In this document: piece by piece, positions 21,063-31,287 of the stretch
How the letters are laid out: every line of letters starts with the position of its first letter
How positions within the stretch are numbered: the first letter of the stretch is position 1
NCBI GenBank assembly: GCA_036873135.1
Contig: JAPTYO010000010.1
Span: 14,353,134 to 14,417,133 of the forward strand
Direction: 5' to 3'
DNA: 64,000 nucleotides
Source: Clarkia xantiana subsp. parviflora
Lineage: Eukaryota > Streptophyta > Magnoliopsida > Myrtales > Onagraceae
Translations under genes and position numbers: made by a program
The notes under the pieces: generated by a model
Seen by the model: the letters and a program-made list of their open reading frames with translations, nothing else
The model's database searches: none
What the model was told of the DNA's origin: nothing

Positions 21063-21569
21063 AGGGTTAATTAGCCAAATGCACAACTACGTTTTGACCA
21101 TGTTGTCAGATGCACTATATTGTTTTCTTGTGTTGCCAAATGCACCATTATGTTTTGAAATGTTGTCAGATGCACCATTATGTTAGTCTACCGTTAAATA
21201 CTATGTACAAAATGACGAAGATACATGCTACTAGCGTGAAATATATTTATTTTTTAAAATATTTTTAATATTATCAAAAATAAAATCTGTTTTAATAAAA
21301 TTCGAAATTTCTTAACTTATTTATGATTTTTTTGCTATTTTTTGGTATTTTATATTTTGTTTTAGATTATTATATATTTTTTAATATTTTAACTGTCATG
21401 TTACATTATCATAGTGTTGTTGTCAGTTTCACGTCAGCAATATGTGCATCGTCAACATTTTCATATTAAAATTTAACGGTAGATTGGTTGAGTGGTGCAT
21501 CTAGCAACATTTGAAAACGTATTAGACAACACATGTGATGCAACATAGTGGTGCACCTCTTCCTTAACT
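21063..21569. mobile_element. MITE with imperfect long inverted repeats
   Basis: The left arm (AGGGTTAATTAGCC, AAATGCACAACTACG, TTGTCAGATGCACCATTATG) is mirrored on the right by GTGGTGCATCTAGCAAC, CAACATAGTGGTGCACC and CTTCCTTAAC. Internal copies of GTTGTCAGATGCAC repeat within the arm. It lies just downstream of the DRB gene's stop codon (the DRB gene is on the minus strand). Confidence 0.65.
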
Positions 21570-21637
21570 TCACTGAAACAAGAGCCTCTACCTACACATG
21601 ATATTCCCTCAACAAGACCAATGTGATTACCCGGAGA

Positions 21638-23880
21638 CTAGAGTGGCATCATCACCAGGGACTCCACTGCATCTGTTCCAGAAAAAATGGGGTTTTCTGC
21701 AATTTCAAGCTTATTATCATAAAAGCCAGTCTTCAAGTTCGATGCTAACTGAGTTTTTTCTGGCACTGTTTCAGTAGGAGCACCTACCTGGGGCTCCACT
21801 TCAGTTCCAGAAATCTGGGGCTTTACTGCATCTGTTATAGAAACATCGGGTTCTTCTGCAATTCCGAGCTTATTATCATTAACACCACTCTTCAAGTTGG
21901 ATGCTTTAAGCTGAAACCGAATTTCTTCTGCCACTACTTCAGTAGGAACAGCTCCCTGGAGCTCCAGTTCATTAGCTCTAGAAATATTGAGCGGTTCTGC
22001 AATTCTGAGCTTATCATTATGAAGGCCAGTCTTGGATTTCAAATGCTTTTTCCATGGCTTCTTCTTAAACCGTGCTTTTTTGGGTTTTGGAGGGTTTACA
22101 GCAGCATCCTCTGTCTTGAGTGTCTCTGGTCCTTTCTTTATGCATGGAAGCACGGTTAGATCTGTCTTCACAGAGAGGTTTGAAGAAGGATCGCTGGCTT
22201 CGATAGCTAGTAATGCTGTTCTAGCTGCTTTGATTTCTGCTTCTTTCTTTGTTCTTGCTGCAGCACCGATGTAACGGATTCCGCCTATCTCAACCGTACA
22301 AGAGAATAATGAAACTCTGCCTTGTGATTCTTCAACAATCTGGCACTCGTACAAAGGAATTGCGTAACTCATCTTCTGTGCGTATTCTTGAAGCAGATTT
22401 TTGCATAGTCCTGTTTCATACTGTAAAGATGACCACAAGGTTAGAAGCACTCAATCAGAAGAACTGTATGAATAACTTTAATTTGCAGTAAAAATGTTTT
22501 TGCCTCCAATTTATAAGTAGCAGTATCTTTAAAAACAAAACAAAAAACCCACTATTTTCACTATACCCAGTTTTTACCACGACATTTCACTTTGAAGGAT
22601 AATATTTGAAAGGGGAAAGCCAAAAAGAACATTCAATTACAGGTATAGGGATTGGTAAAGGCAGTGAAAACGGATTCTTCCAAAGAAAATAGACTATTCT
22701 TGTAGTAGTATATCTCAAATTATTTAAATGAGTTTTATTTTTATTTTTTAAATCTGGAACTCTTTTGAATAATTGAGATAGACTCTCTCATAGTGATACA
22801 TAATAATCAGTAGGCAGCTATCGACTGAAAACCGCGCTAGGTGTCGGAAAATTTCTCAAAACCTATTTCAGTTTCAGATAGATGGGTTACAGTTTACCAT
22901 AAATACTCCAAAACCCTTCACTGCTACATAAATGGCATATCACAACACCAGAATTTCTTAATTTTGGATCGTTGAACAATTGAGAACATAAAAACGTAAA
23001 ACACAGCATATAAACTACAACAAGATGCAATCTAAGCCATTGATTGCACAAGGAAGGACTTTCGATTGACTAAATCTTCTATCTGGTTGGATAATTACAG
23101 CACAGCTAATATGTGTTTCTAAATGTTAAAGCATGAAAATGGAATAAACTTACTACTGGTGGAGATATACCCTCGGATAGTGCCAAGAGAGCAACTTCAG
23201 CTGCAGATTGCTCAGCAGCCTTACGATTGAAAAACCCTAGCAATGAGTCGTATCTGACATCATCAAGGATGACAGTAGACCGAAATGTCGGTTCATGTGA
23301 AGGGCCTTCTTTGGTAGTTTCATAGACTGGGGTTGGGAGGTTCGCTTTCTGTGCATATTCCTGCAGCCTACTTTTGAACACATAGCAACTGGACACACCT
23401 GCATTATACAACGTAAAGTTTAATCACCCTTATAGCAAATAATTTCAATCATGAAATTGAATAGAACAGATGCTGCTGCTGCTGCTGCATAAAGATCAAA
23501 CTGGACACTACTCTGTATCTATCAGCAACAAAAATTGCACCATTTCAGCACAAAAAAGTAAACTCCTCCACAATTCAGCAACTAGAAGAAGTGACCCAAC
23601 AAAATTACAAGTCATTCACAATCAAAGCTTCCTTCCTAAATGTTGTTTTTCTTTTACAGAGCAGAAAGCATCGAAATTTACTGAAATTGAGCTGATGCGA
23701 GCTCAGAGCAAGGGATTAAGAGGATGCTAGGGTAAAGAAATCGAAACGGACTCCATAAAGAAACCCAAAAGATGAAGGGTGCAGAACCCAGCAGACAGAA
23801 AGTAACCCTAACGGAGTAGGCGAAGGGGAAATACCGGATTGTGGAGCTGGCTGCGGCTGCGGCTGCGGCTGCGGCTGCAT
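21638..23880 (-). CDS. dsRNA-binding protein, DRB type, two dsRBMs
   Basis: Three minus-strand exons are proposed: 23880-23835, 23398-23154 and 22420-21638, phase-consistent, giving 357 residues. Exon 1 encodes an M(QP)n stretch from a CTG/CGG-rich repeat. dsRBM1 (about residues 22-90) runs from FKSRLQEYAQKANLPTPVYE to NRKAAEQSAAEVALLALSEG. dsRBM2 (about 100-170) runs from CKNLLQEYAQKMSYAIPLYE to KKEAEIKAARTALLAIE. The two-motif N-terminal layout is that of plant DRB proteins, which assist Dicer-like enzymes in small-RNA production, mostly in the nucleus. The basic KKARFKKKPWKKHLKSK segment (about 205-225) could be a nuclear signal. The C-terminal third holds three degenerate repeats built on N(D/N)KL-x-IAE. 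Which DRB subgroup it belongs to was not resolved. Confidence 0.88.
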
Positions 23881-23966
23881 TGCTGGCCGGAGAGAAGGGC
23901 AGAAGAAGTGAGGGCGGTGGAGGAGCGCCTAGCCGTGCAGAGTGTTTAATTAGTGTGTTGTTTTAA

Positions 23967-24066
23967 ACGGTTTGAGAGAATAAAATGACTTTCCAATTTG
24001 CCGCAATGCAATTACCAAAAATAACGGTTTGAGAGAATAAAATGACTTTCCAATTTGCCGCAATGA
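23967..24066. repeat. 57-bp tandem duplication upstream of the DRB gene
   Basis: ACGGTTTGAGAGAATAAAAT and the following TGACTTTCCAATTTGCCGCA occur twice, starting at 23967 and 24024, with near-complete identity. It lies about 90-190 bp upstream of the DRB start codon, so it could affect that promoter. Confidence 0.9.
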
Positions 24067-24374
24067 AAGTTTGCCGCTACGTCATTTTTTTTTTTTTTTT
24101 AGTTTAACCGCTACGCCAATTTGGGTAGAGCCCGTAAAGCCTTCTGACTTCTAAAAATACTTTACACATTGTCAAGAAATCAAGAAAAAGATACTTGGTG
24201 GAGAAAAGAAAAGTCGCTCTACTTCTATCATTTTATGCTATGGTGATGCATCATCATCATCGCATCCCGAAAATCGTTAATTCTCTTCTAAATTGGTTCA
24301 AAAGAGTAGTAATCTTGCTTGGTTAAAGGAGTAAGTAATATAAAAGAAGTACGGCTATCATACATTTAATCAAA

Positions 24375-24410
24375 CTAGTGATCGGCGTGCACGCGCGGGT
24401 GTTTTTTTTT
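24375..24410 (-). mobile_element. Helitron 3' terminus, orphan
   Basis: On the minus strand the sequence runs through a GC-rich palindrome (GCGTGCACGC) and ends in CTAG (24378-24375) followed by T, the usual Helitron 3' end and insertion site. The 5' end, expected to the right, was not identified. Confidence 0.5.
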
Positions 24411-26689
24411 TTTTTTTAAATATTTAGATTTCAAATATCCAATTATGAGAATGTTTCAACTTATGAATAATAAAATGTTAAAAAAGGAACCGCACTACTG
24501 CCATTATAAATTATCTACTCCTATAATAAAAGTTTCAGCTGTCCTCACAGTAAAAAGTCACCACGGTTACCAAAAGTCACCACCAATCTAAACAAACGCT
24601 TCATCTTTCTACCGAAACGACAGACAGGCGACACTCCTAGAGACGTCTCTCGATTCTTCCTCCCTCCCGAGATCCTAATTTCAGAATTTTCACATTCAAT
24701 TGTCTTTTCCGGCGATTCCTATTCCAGAGAGAGTAGGAAGTGGTGGCGACGGGGATTGCAGCAGATCTGGTAGCAGGAAGCGGTGGCGACGAGGATTGCA
24801 GATCTCACTTATAGAACCATGAATCTTCTACATCTTGAGCGGCAGGCGACATCTTTAATGGAGAAGGCAACGGTGTTGGCAGCAGGAGGTTGGCGACCAC
24901 TTCAACATAGACATAGGCAGTAACTATTAGCAGCGGGAGATGGTGATGATGGCGTCGACGGTAGCGGGGACGACAGTAATGTTGGTGGTGTCGGAGGCTC
25001 AAATTGGTTTCCTCAGGAAAGTTCATTAAATATCTTACATCACTTCAGCCATTGTCTTGTCCCTTCTTATTCAGTACACTATATGTAAATGAACTGTATC
25101 TATACACACAAACAGATCTAAATGCTCAACACAAAGAGAAATCACCCAATTCTTCATTGATGGAAACATACATTACTGTCTAATACGTTGTCTCTGCTGC
25201 TGTCATGAGTTTTTACTAAAGATGAAGATTAAGTGCATGTTAACTGAAGTAGAAGAGACTAGATGTCGGACCTAAAATCTGACCTAGGGCTATACGTTTT
25301 GAAAACGGGGATTTTGAAAAAAGTCGTCACTAGTTAATTAATGCTAACTAGAAACCTAAATCATTAGTCAATAATGAATTAAACACCTAGGTATAAAATC
25401 GGTCTACGATCAGAAATTCGAGTTCGGAGGCTCTATTCCAAAAAATATATATATTTTAACTATGCCATTTAGGTACTCAATTAACTTATTTGCTAAATTT
25501 CCTTTTTTATTTGTTATTAATTATTTTTCACCAAGAACAAATTAATATTAATTATGATGGATCTTAAAAAAAATATTAATTAGTTAACACCACTAAACTC
25601 AACTAAATAAAATAAATAAATACAAGATTAATAAAAATGGAAAATATACAAAACAAACATTTTAATATAATCATTAAATGGATAAAGCACAATAAGAGAA
25701 TTAACTTACCTGCACGAAGGTAATCTTCTGTTTCCAAAGAAGCCATTGTCATCACGGCTCTCCCCAGCATTATTGTCTTCTACACCATCACAAGCATCAT
25801 CATCATCTAGAGTGAATTTGGACACCAGCATCGTCATCATCATCCTCTCATTCGGGAAGGAGAATACAGAACCGTGACGGGTGGGACGAGACGAGATCGA
25901 GTGGAGCGTGTGGTCACCGATGAAGATGCTCGGTGCTAGAATGGAGCTCGAGGTTGGGAAGGTCGTCGGTCGGAATCAGAGTGACTGGGGCGGGCTGGTC
26001 GGTGAAGGGCGGAGCAGCACGGGAAGGATAGAGGTCGTCGGTCGGAGGTCTAGGGCCGGAACGCGGTGGCCGGCGTGGAGCAGAGGGTGACCGAAGCAGT
26101 CGGGCGGACGATGAGGTAGTCAGTAGTCACGGGCTGGGAAGAAAATCACCGGGAAAGATAAGTGAGGGGGAGAGAGAAGATGATGTGCACGGAATCCGAG
26201 GAATAATATTTTTTTATTTACTAATTTTTTGTTGTGTTTTTTTTTACATGTAAATCACCCATATTTATACTAATCTATGCTATAACTAATTAAGCAGTAA
26301 ATTATACTGATTTATTCTCCTAATAAATGCTAAATATTCTGAATATTAGGTACAAATATTCAGAAAATATACTATGCAATAAAAACAAATAACTATCCTA
26401 ATTTTCTAGGAGCATTCTTGGAAGCTTCGCGACTTGCCATATTTAGACATTTCATCATTTAGCGCGCCACATGTCACGTGTGCCGCACGTGGTCCATAAT
26501 TAGGTGTTTACAGTTTGCCCCTCTTTGGACGGATTCTCGTAGAACATGTTCGAGGGGATTTGTCCAAAGACGAGTAAACACTAATTTTGGTTAGGAAGTA
26601 TATCTTCTTTTGAGTCTTCGAATTTTCAAGGGAACTCATGACTTATTTCGTACAGTGCGAAAAAAAAATAAAGCCTCCAATTGCGTGCG
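24411..26689. other. Repeat-like region without a supported gene
   Basis: At 24518, TCTACTCCTATAATAAAAG resembles a Helitron 5' start. At 24735-24800 the phrase GTGGCGACG(G/A)GGATTGCAG is duplicated. 25260-26600 contains stretches typical of decayed LTR elements, such as the CCCCTCTTTGGACGGATTCT region at 26519 whose central GTTCGAGGGGATTTGTCC is inverted-complementary to it. ORFs on either strand are short and of biased composition. I could not delimit an element. Confidence 0.4.
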
Positions 26690-27515
26690 AAATGTAGAGC
26701 CTCCAGCGGCAGTGCGGTAAATAAGAGCCTCCAGTGACGGTGCGGAAAAGTAAAGCATCGGTCGGCGGTGCCCCTGTTGACGGTGCTTCCGTTGGCGGTT
26801 CGTAAAAGTAAAGCCTCCAGTGGCGTGCAGTAACGAAAAGCCTAGGTCTACGGTGGCCCTGTTGACGGTGCTTCTGTTGGCGGTGCGTAAAAGTAAAGCC
26901 TCCAGTGGCGTGCAGTAAAGTAAAACCTTAATCGACGATGCCTCCAGTGGTAGCGATAAGGAAAAGGCTCCAGTGGCGTGACTTGCGAAGGCTGAATAGT
27001 AAGGCTTCGTTCGTCGGGGGTGACTCTCAAAAAGCTGGAAAACTACAGACCCTGATCATCGGTTGTGACTCGGAAAGCTGGAAAACTACAGATCCCGATT
27101 GCCGATTGTGACTTGCGGAGGCTGAACATCAAAGACTCCGTTCATCTGGTTGTGACTCACGGAAGGCTTGAAAACTAGATCCCGATTGCCGGTTGTGACT
27201 CGCGAAGGTTGAAGATCAAAGTCTTCGTTCGTCGGGTTGTGACTCTTAGAAAGCTGGAAAACTCCAGGTCCTGATTTTCGGTTGTGACTCGCGAAGGCTG
27301 GACATCAAAGGCTTCGTTCGTCGGGTTGTGACTCTCAGAAAGCTGGAAAACTTCAGGTCCTGATTGTCGGTTGTGACTCGCGAATGATGAACATCAAAGG
27401 CTCCGTTCGTTGGGTTGTGACTCTCAGAAAACTGGAAAACTTCTGGTCATGATTGTCGGTTGTGACTCACGAAGGTTGAACATCAAAGGCTTCGTTCGTC
27501 GGGTTGTGACTTGTA
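26690..27515. repeat. Two blocks of about 86-89 bp tandem repeats
   Basis: In the first block (about 26690-26960) the phrase CCTGTTGACGGTGCTTC(C/T)GT and its flank recur about 86 bp apart. In the second (about 26985-27513) GGCTTCGTTCGTCGGGTTGT and CTGGAAAACT(T/A)CAGG recur every 88-90 bp, with phrase starts near 27003, 27223, 27312, 27401 and 27490 and a diverged copy near 27135. It directly abuts the LTR-like start of the decayed gypsy element. Confidence 0.8.
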
Positions 27516-27524
27516 GGAACAGAT

Positions 27525-28262
27525 TGTAACAGTCCTAATTGTTGGTTACGATTAAACACGACATGACTAGAATAAAGTCGAGCATGTTTAAAAAGGCGAG
27601 ATCGATAAGTCGTCGACCAACCTTGTTCAAAATAATAAAACCAAGGTAAAAGGTCGACGATAACATTCGAAGAAGTCGACTTTCAGAGTACGATTAACAA
27701 GATAAAGGCGACTAGGCTGCCTAAAGCCCTTCCCTATTAAAGAGTAAGTTGAGTCGAAATTGAAGTCTCATCAGAAACCCTTCATCTTAAGGAAAGGGAC
27801 AGGTGGCGACCTGCTTCAGCAGCCTTAAGAAGCAAACATTCCTCCCAAGAAAGAGCATAGGTGGCGACCTGCTTCCACCGCCAAAAGAAGAAACCTTCCC
27901 GGCTAAGGAAAGATGAGGTGGCGACCTGCTTGTCACCTGCTTAAGCCGACTTTGGACAGAAACCCTCCCCAGAGGGTAGCCGCCATATAAAATATATTCC
28001 TATAAATAGGGGTACATTCTAAAACAATAAGTTAAGTCTTGCTTAATACTTCATATTATTCTCTCCAAATTCATTACTGATTTAAGCTTCGGAGTGGAAT
28101 CAGGGGCCATCCCCACCCCTTTTCAGGTCCTCGCCTCACACAAATCCTCAAAAGGAAACCAAGTACCCAAGAGGTCAAAAAGATACCTAAGAGAGCTAGC
28201 CTGCGGCGATATCTCGAAGTCCGTTACCCGAAGTTCAAGATCACGTCATTTTGATCACAACA
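27525..28262 (+). repeat. Probable 5' LTR of a decayed Ty3/gypsy element
   Basis: The right boundary is well supported: ...GATCACAACA is followed by TTTGGCGCCGTCTGTGGG, parallel to CCAACA|TTGGCGTCGTCTGTGGG in the intact element at 43072. TATAAATAGG (28001-28010) is a plausible LTR TATA box. Three GACAGGTGGCGACCTGCTTC-like phrases recur at about 27800-27930. The left boundary (TGTAACAG) is a guess, and no second LTR was found. Confidence 0.6.
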
Positions 28263-28298
28263 TTTGGCGCCGTCTGTGGGAATCTGATAAAAAAAGTC

Positions 28299-30455
28299 AT
28301 GGCCTCCGAGAAGAATAAGATGCCAAGCCTCGTTATAGAGGAGATGGGAAACACTCAAGTAAATCCCACCACCTCAAATCTAACACCCAGAGAAGACCCA
28401 CCCGCGCCTCATGTTAACAGCACTGGTGGTGAAGAGAATCTCAGTCATTCTAAGTCATTACCCAATCTCGAGGAAGCAAGAACAGTTCCTTCGACTGTCC
28501 CTCAGGAGATAATGACGACCTTTATAGCCTTCTGGAACCAGACCCAGGTGGGAACTGTTCCTGATAAAAAGGAACCGACTCGAGAAGCCTCCCAGAAGGA
28601 AGACGTAGCCTCTAGTGCGAAGATCATAGAAGAAAATCTCTTGGAGAAAGAGGTTCCCAAAGCTCCTAAAATCGAAATGGCGAGCAAGGGCCCTGTCCTA
28701 TTCACTATAGGACAGGTAGAAGAATTGTTGGAAAAGAGGTGAAGAGGAGCGAATGATCTACTTATTGTTCGCGACCACACTTCTCATCCTCTCTCCAAGA
28801 GGCTATTCAACACTCGAGTTCCTCCACAAGTATTTACGAGGAACATCGATGATTACACGGGCGAGGGAGACCCGGTTCGCCATATCAACGCCCATAAAAC
28901 TCTTCTCTTTTGGGAAGAGGGGCAACTCCGGACCATTATGCGGTGCTCTTCCCAACAACCTTGAAAGAAGAGGCATCCACTTGGTTTTATGGTCTTCCCG
29001 ACAGTTCAATTGACTCGTGGTAATAATTGAAGGCTAAGTTCATAGAAGGTCACATAGGCCAAAGAAAACGCCTCAAGAGTATGGACTTTCTAGATAAAAT
29101 TGAGCAAGGTCCTGATGAAACCATGGCCAATTATTATACTAGATACCACAAGATACTCCAACAGTTGAATGAAGATGCCACTGATGGCGAGTTGATCAGG
29201 ACCTTCTGGAGGGGTCTCAGAGTGCATAGTCAAGCTCTGAAGGATAGTCTGGTGATGAAGCCGGTACAAAAAATCGACGCTCTCGCCATCAAGGTTAAGA
29301 AGTATATTGGCTTGGAAAGGTCACACAAAAGATCGCCTATGGAAGCCAAGAGGCAGATCGTCCCGATCAAAGTTGAAGAAGTTTCTGCTTCTCGACCATC
29401 CAAGAAAGAGGAGAGGCGAGAAGGGGCTTTCCGACATGAAAATCGCCCGGGAATGAAGAGAGACCCTAATCCTTATTTTGCAAAGTTCACTCCTCTCACA
29501 CATAATATATCCGTAGTACTTCAAGAGATGGAGAAACTTAGGCTGCATAATCCCCCTCAAGTTAGAAAGAGTCTGATGGGATCTCAGATGAATGATTGCT
29601 ATCGTTATCATCAAGTTCAAGGGCACGATACTAACAAATGTGCCGCCTTAAAACACGATATTGAGGCGCTAATTCGAAGAGGTAAACTATTAAAGTTTAT
29701 CGAAAAGCCTTCCAAGGCACCAAGGAAACGAAGTCGTAGCCCTTAGAGGAATTCTCGATTTCCCCTTCATGAAAATCCTACCACGAATCAACGAGGGACG
29801 ATAAATGTCATCGCAAGATTTGCTTCTGGAAGAGAAACTAGTGTCGTCCGAGAAGTCTACCCGAATCTCACAAGGGGATGAAGGAAAGGCACATGAGGAA
29901 ATCAACCCAATAACCATAAGCTTCACCACTGATGATTTGATGATAGTTACTCAACCTCACGATGATGCCTTGGTTATCACCGCCACTTTAGCGGAATACG
30001 AAGTAAAGAGGATTCTCATCGATAGTGGAAGTTCGACGGATATACTCTTTTATTAAGCTTTCCAAAACTTGGGATTAACTAGAAGAGATCTCCTGAAGGT
30101 CGAATTTTCCCTCATAGGTTTCGCCGGAAGAACTACCTATCCGATGGGAGCCATCAAACTACCAATGATTCTGGGAAAAGGAAAGACAACCCTGAAAATT
30201 GATGTACTTTTCGTGGTCGTCGACACCGCCTCAGCATATAATGCTATCATCGGAAGAACTACTCTCAATCCTCATCGGATGATCCCGTCGACTGCTCATC
30301 AATTAATGAGGTTCCCGACGCTACATGGGATAGGGGAGGTAAGAGGAGATCAAACAACATCCCGACGGTGCTACGTCAGCTCGATGCGACGTCGCAATCA
30401 AAGAGAAATCATAGGAAAACGCCTAATTAAGAAAAGTAACTTTGTTTATCTTTAA
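28299..30455 (+). pseudogene. Decayed gag-protease of a Ty3/gypsy element
   Basis: Open segments in three frames follow one another. The gag N-terminus is 28299-28742. A capsid-like part runs through 28760-29746 with MDFLDKIEQGPDETMANYYT and the Cys/His motif CYRYHQVQGHDTNKC. An aspartic protease follows, with [13 protein letters not shown] before a stop at about 30054 and AYNAIIGRTTLNPH after it. Frameshifts lie near 28742 and 29010, a stop at 29746 and another at 30054. Reverse transcriptase, RNase H and integrase are absent. The order and motifs match the first third of the intact element at 43140. Confidence 0.85.
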
Positions 30456-30569
30456 GACTAATATTTGTTTTATGATGCTTTTTGTGTAAGACTCGGAAAG
30501 GATAAATAAATACAGCATTTCAAGGCCCCTTTATTCCAAGATATCTTGAGCCCTTCCGTCAAAATACTC

Positions 30570-30965
30570 AAAGAATCGACTATCAACAATCTGATATCAT
30601 CTAAATCACTCAAATTAGTCGACAAAGAGGTGGCGTTGAAGATAAACTTTTTCTGAATCAAGAGTCGACCATCAACAATCTGATATCATCTAAATCACTT
30701 AGATCGGTCGACTACTTGAAAGATGTTAAGTATTAAAGATAAATTTTTTCTGAATCAAGAGTCGACCATCAACAATCTGATATCATCTAAATCACTCAGA
30801 TTGGTCGACTACTTGAAATAGGTTAAGTATTGAAGATAAACTTTTTCCGAATCAAGAGTCGGCCATCAACAATCTGATATCATCTAAATCACTCAGATTG
30901 GTCGATTACTTGAAAGATGTTAAGTATTGAAGATAAACTTTTTCCGAATCTGATATCATCTAAAT
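30570..30965. repeat. About 97-bp tandem repeats, 3' part of the decayed gypsy element
   Basis: TCGACCATCAACAATCTGAT, ATCATCTAAATCACTCAGAT and GATAAACTTTTTC recur at 30576, 30665, 30762 and 30859, with a partial last copy. A tandem array after the coding part parallels the 50-bp array of the intact Tat-clade element. Confidence 0.85.
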
Positions 30966-31287
30966 CATTTTAGCACTCTTTTATATCATTTACATAAAAC
31001 ATATGTAAAATTAATATTTAAGTAATACTATGTAATATCATTGTTGATGTTCTAAATGACTTCAGGTTAAAATCCAACCGGTATATCATTAACTATTACA
31101 AATCATTATTAAATCTTATCTACAAAAAGATAAACATAGCACCCATATATATGGCCAAAAAATGTCCATTGTATTAGCAATGTTGCTAACAAAGCAATAT
31201 ATATAACGTACCTATTAACTCATATAACACAACAACATTAATCTGCAGACATATTGTTCGAAACTACTGAAAGTGAAAGATAATTTA
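30966..31287. other. AT-rich spacer at the 3' side of NET2
   Basis: No gene was seen. It is presumably the 3' untranslated region and downstream flank of the NET2 gene, which is read from the minus strand. Confidence 0.5.

Noticed and set aside
24805..25026. Minus-strand ORF of 73 codons rich in His and Arg
   Set aside because: Biased composition from GGTGGCGAC-type repeats, with no splice context and no family resemblance.
28094..28318. ORF at the 5' end of the decayed gypsy element as a separate gene
   Set aside because: It overlaps the LTR end and primer-binding-site region, and its frame is unrelated to gag.
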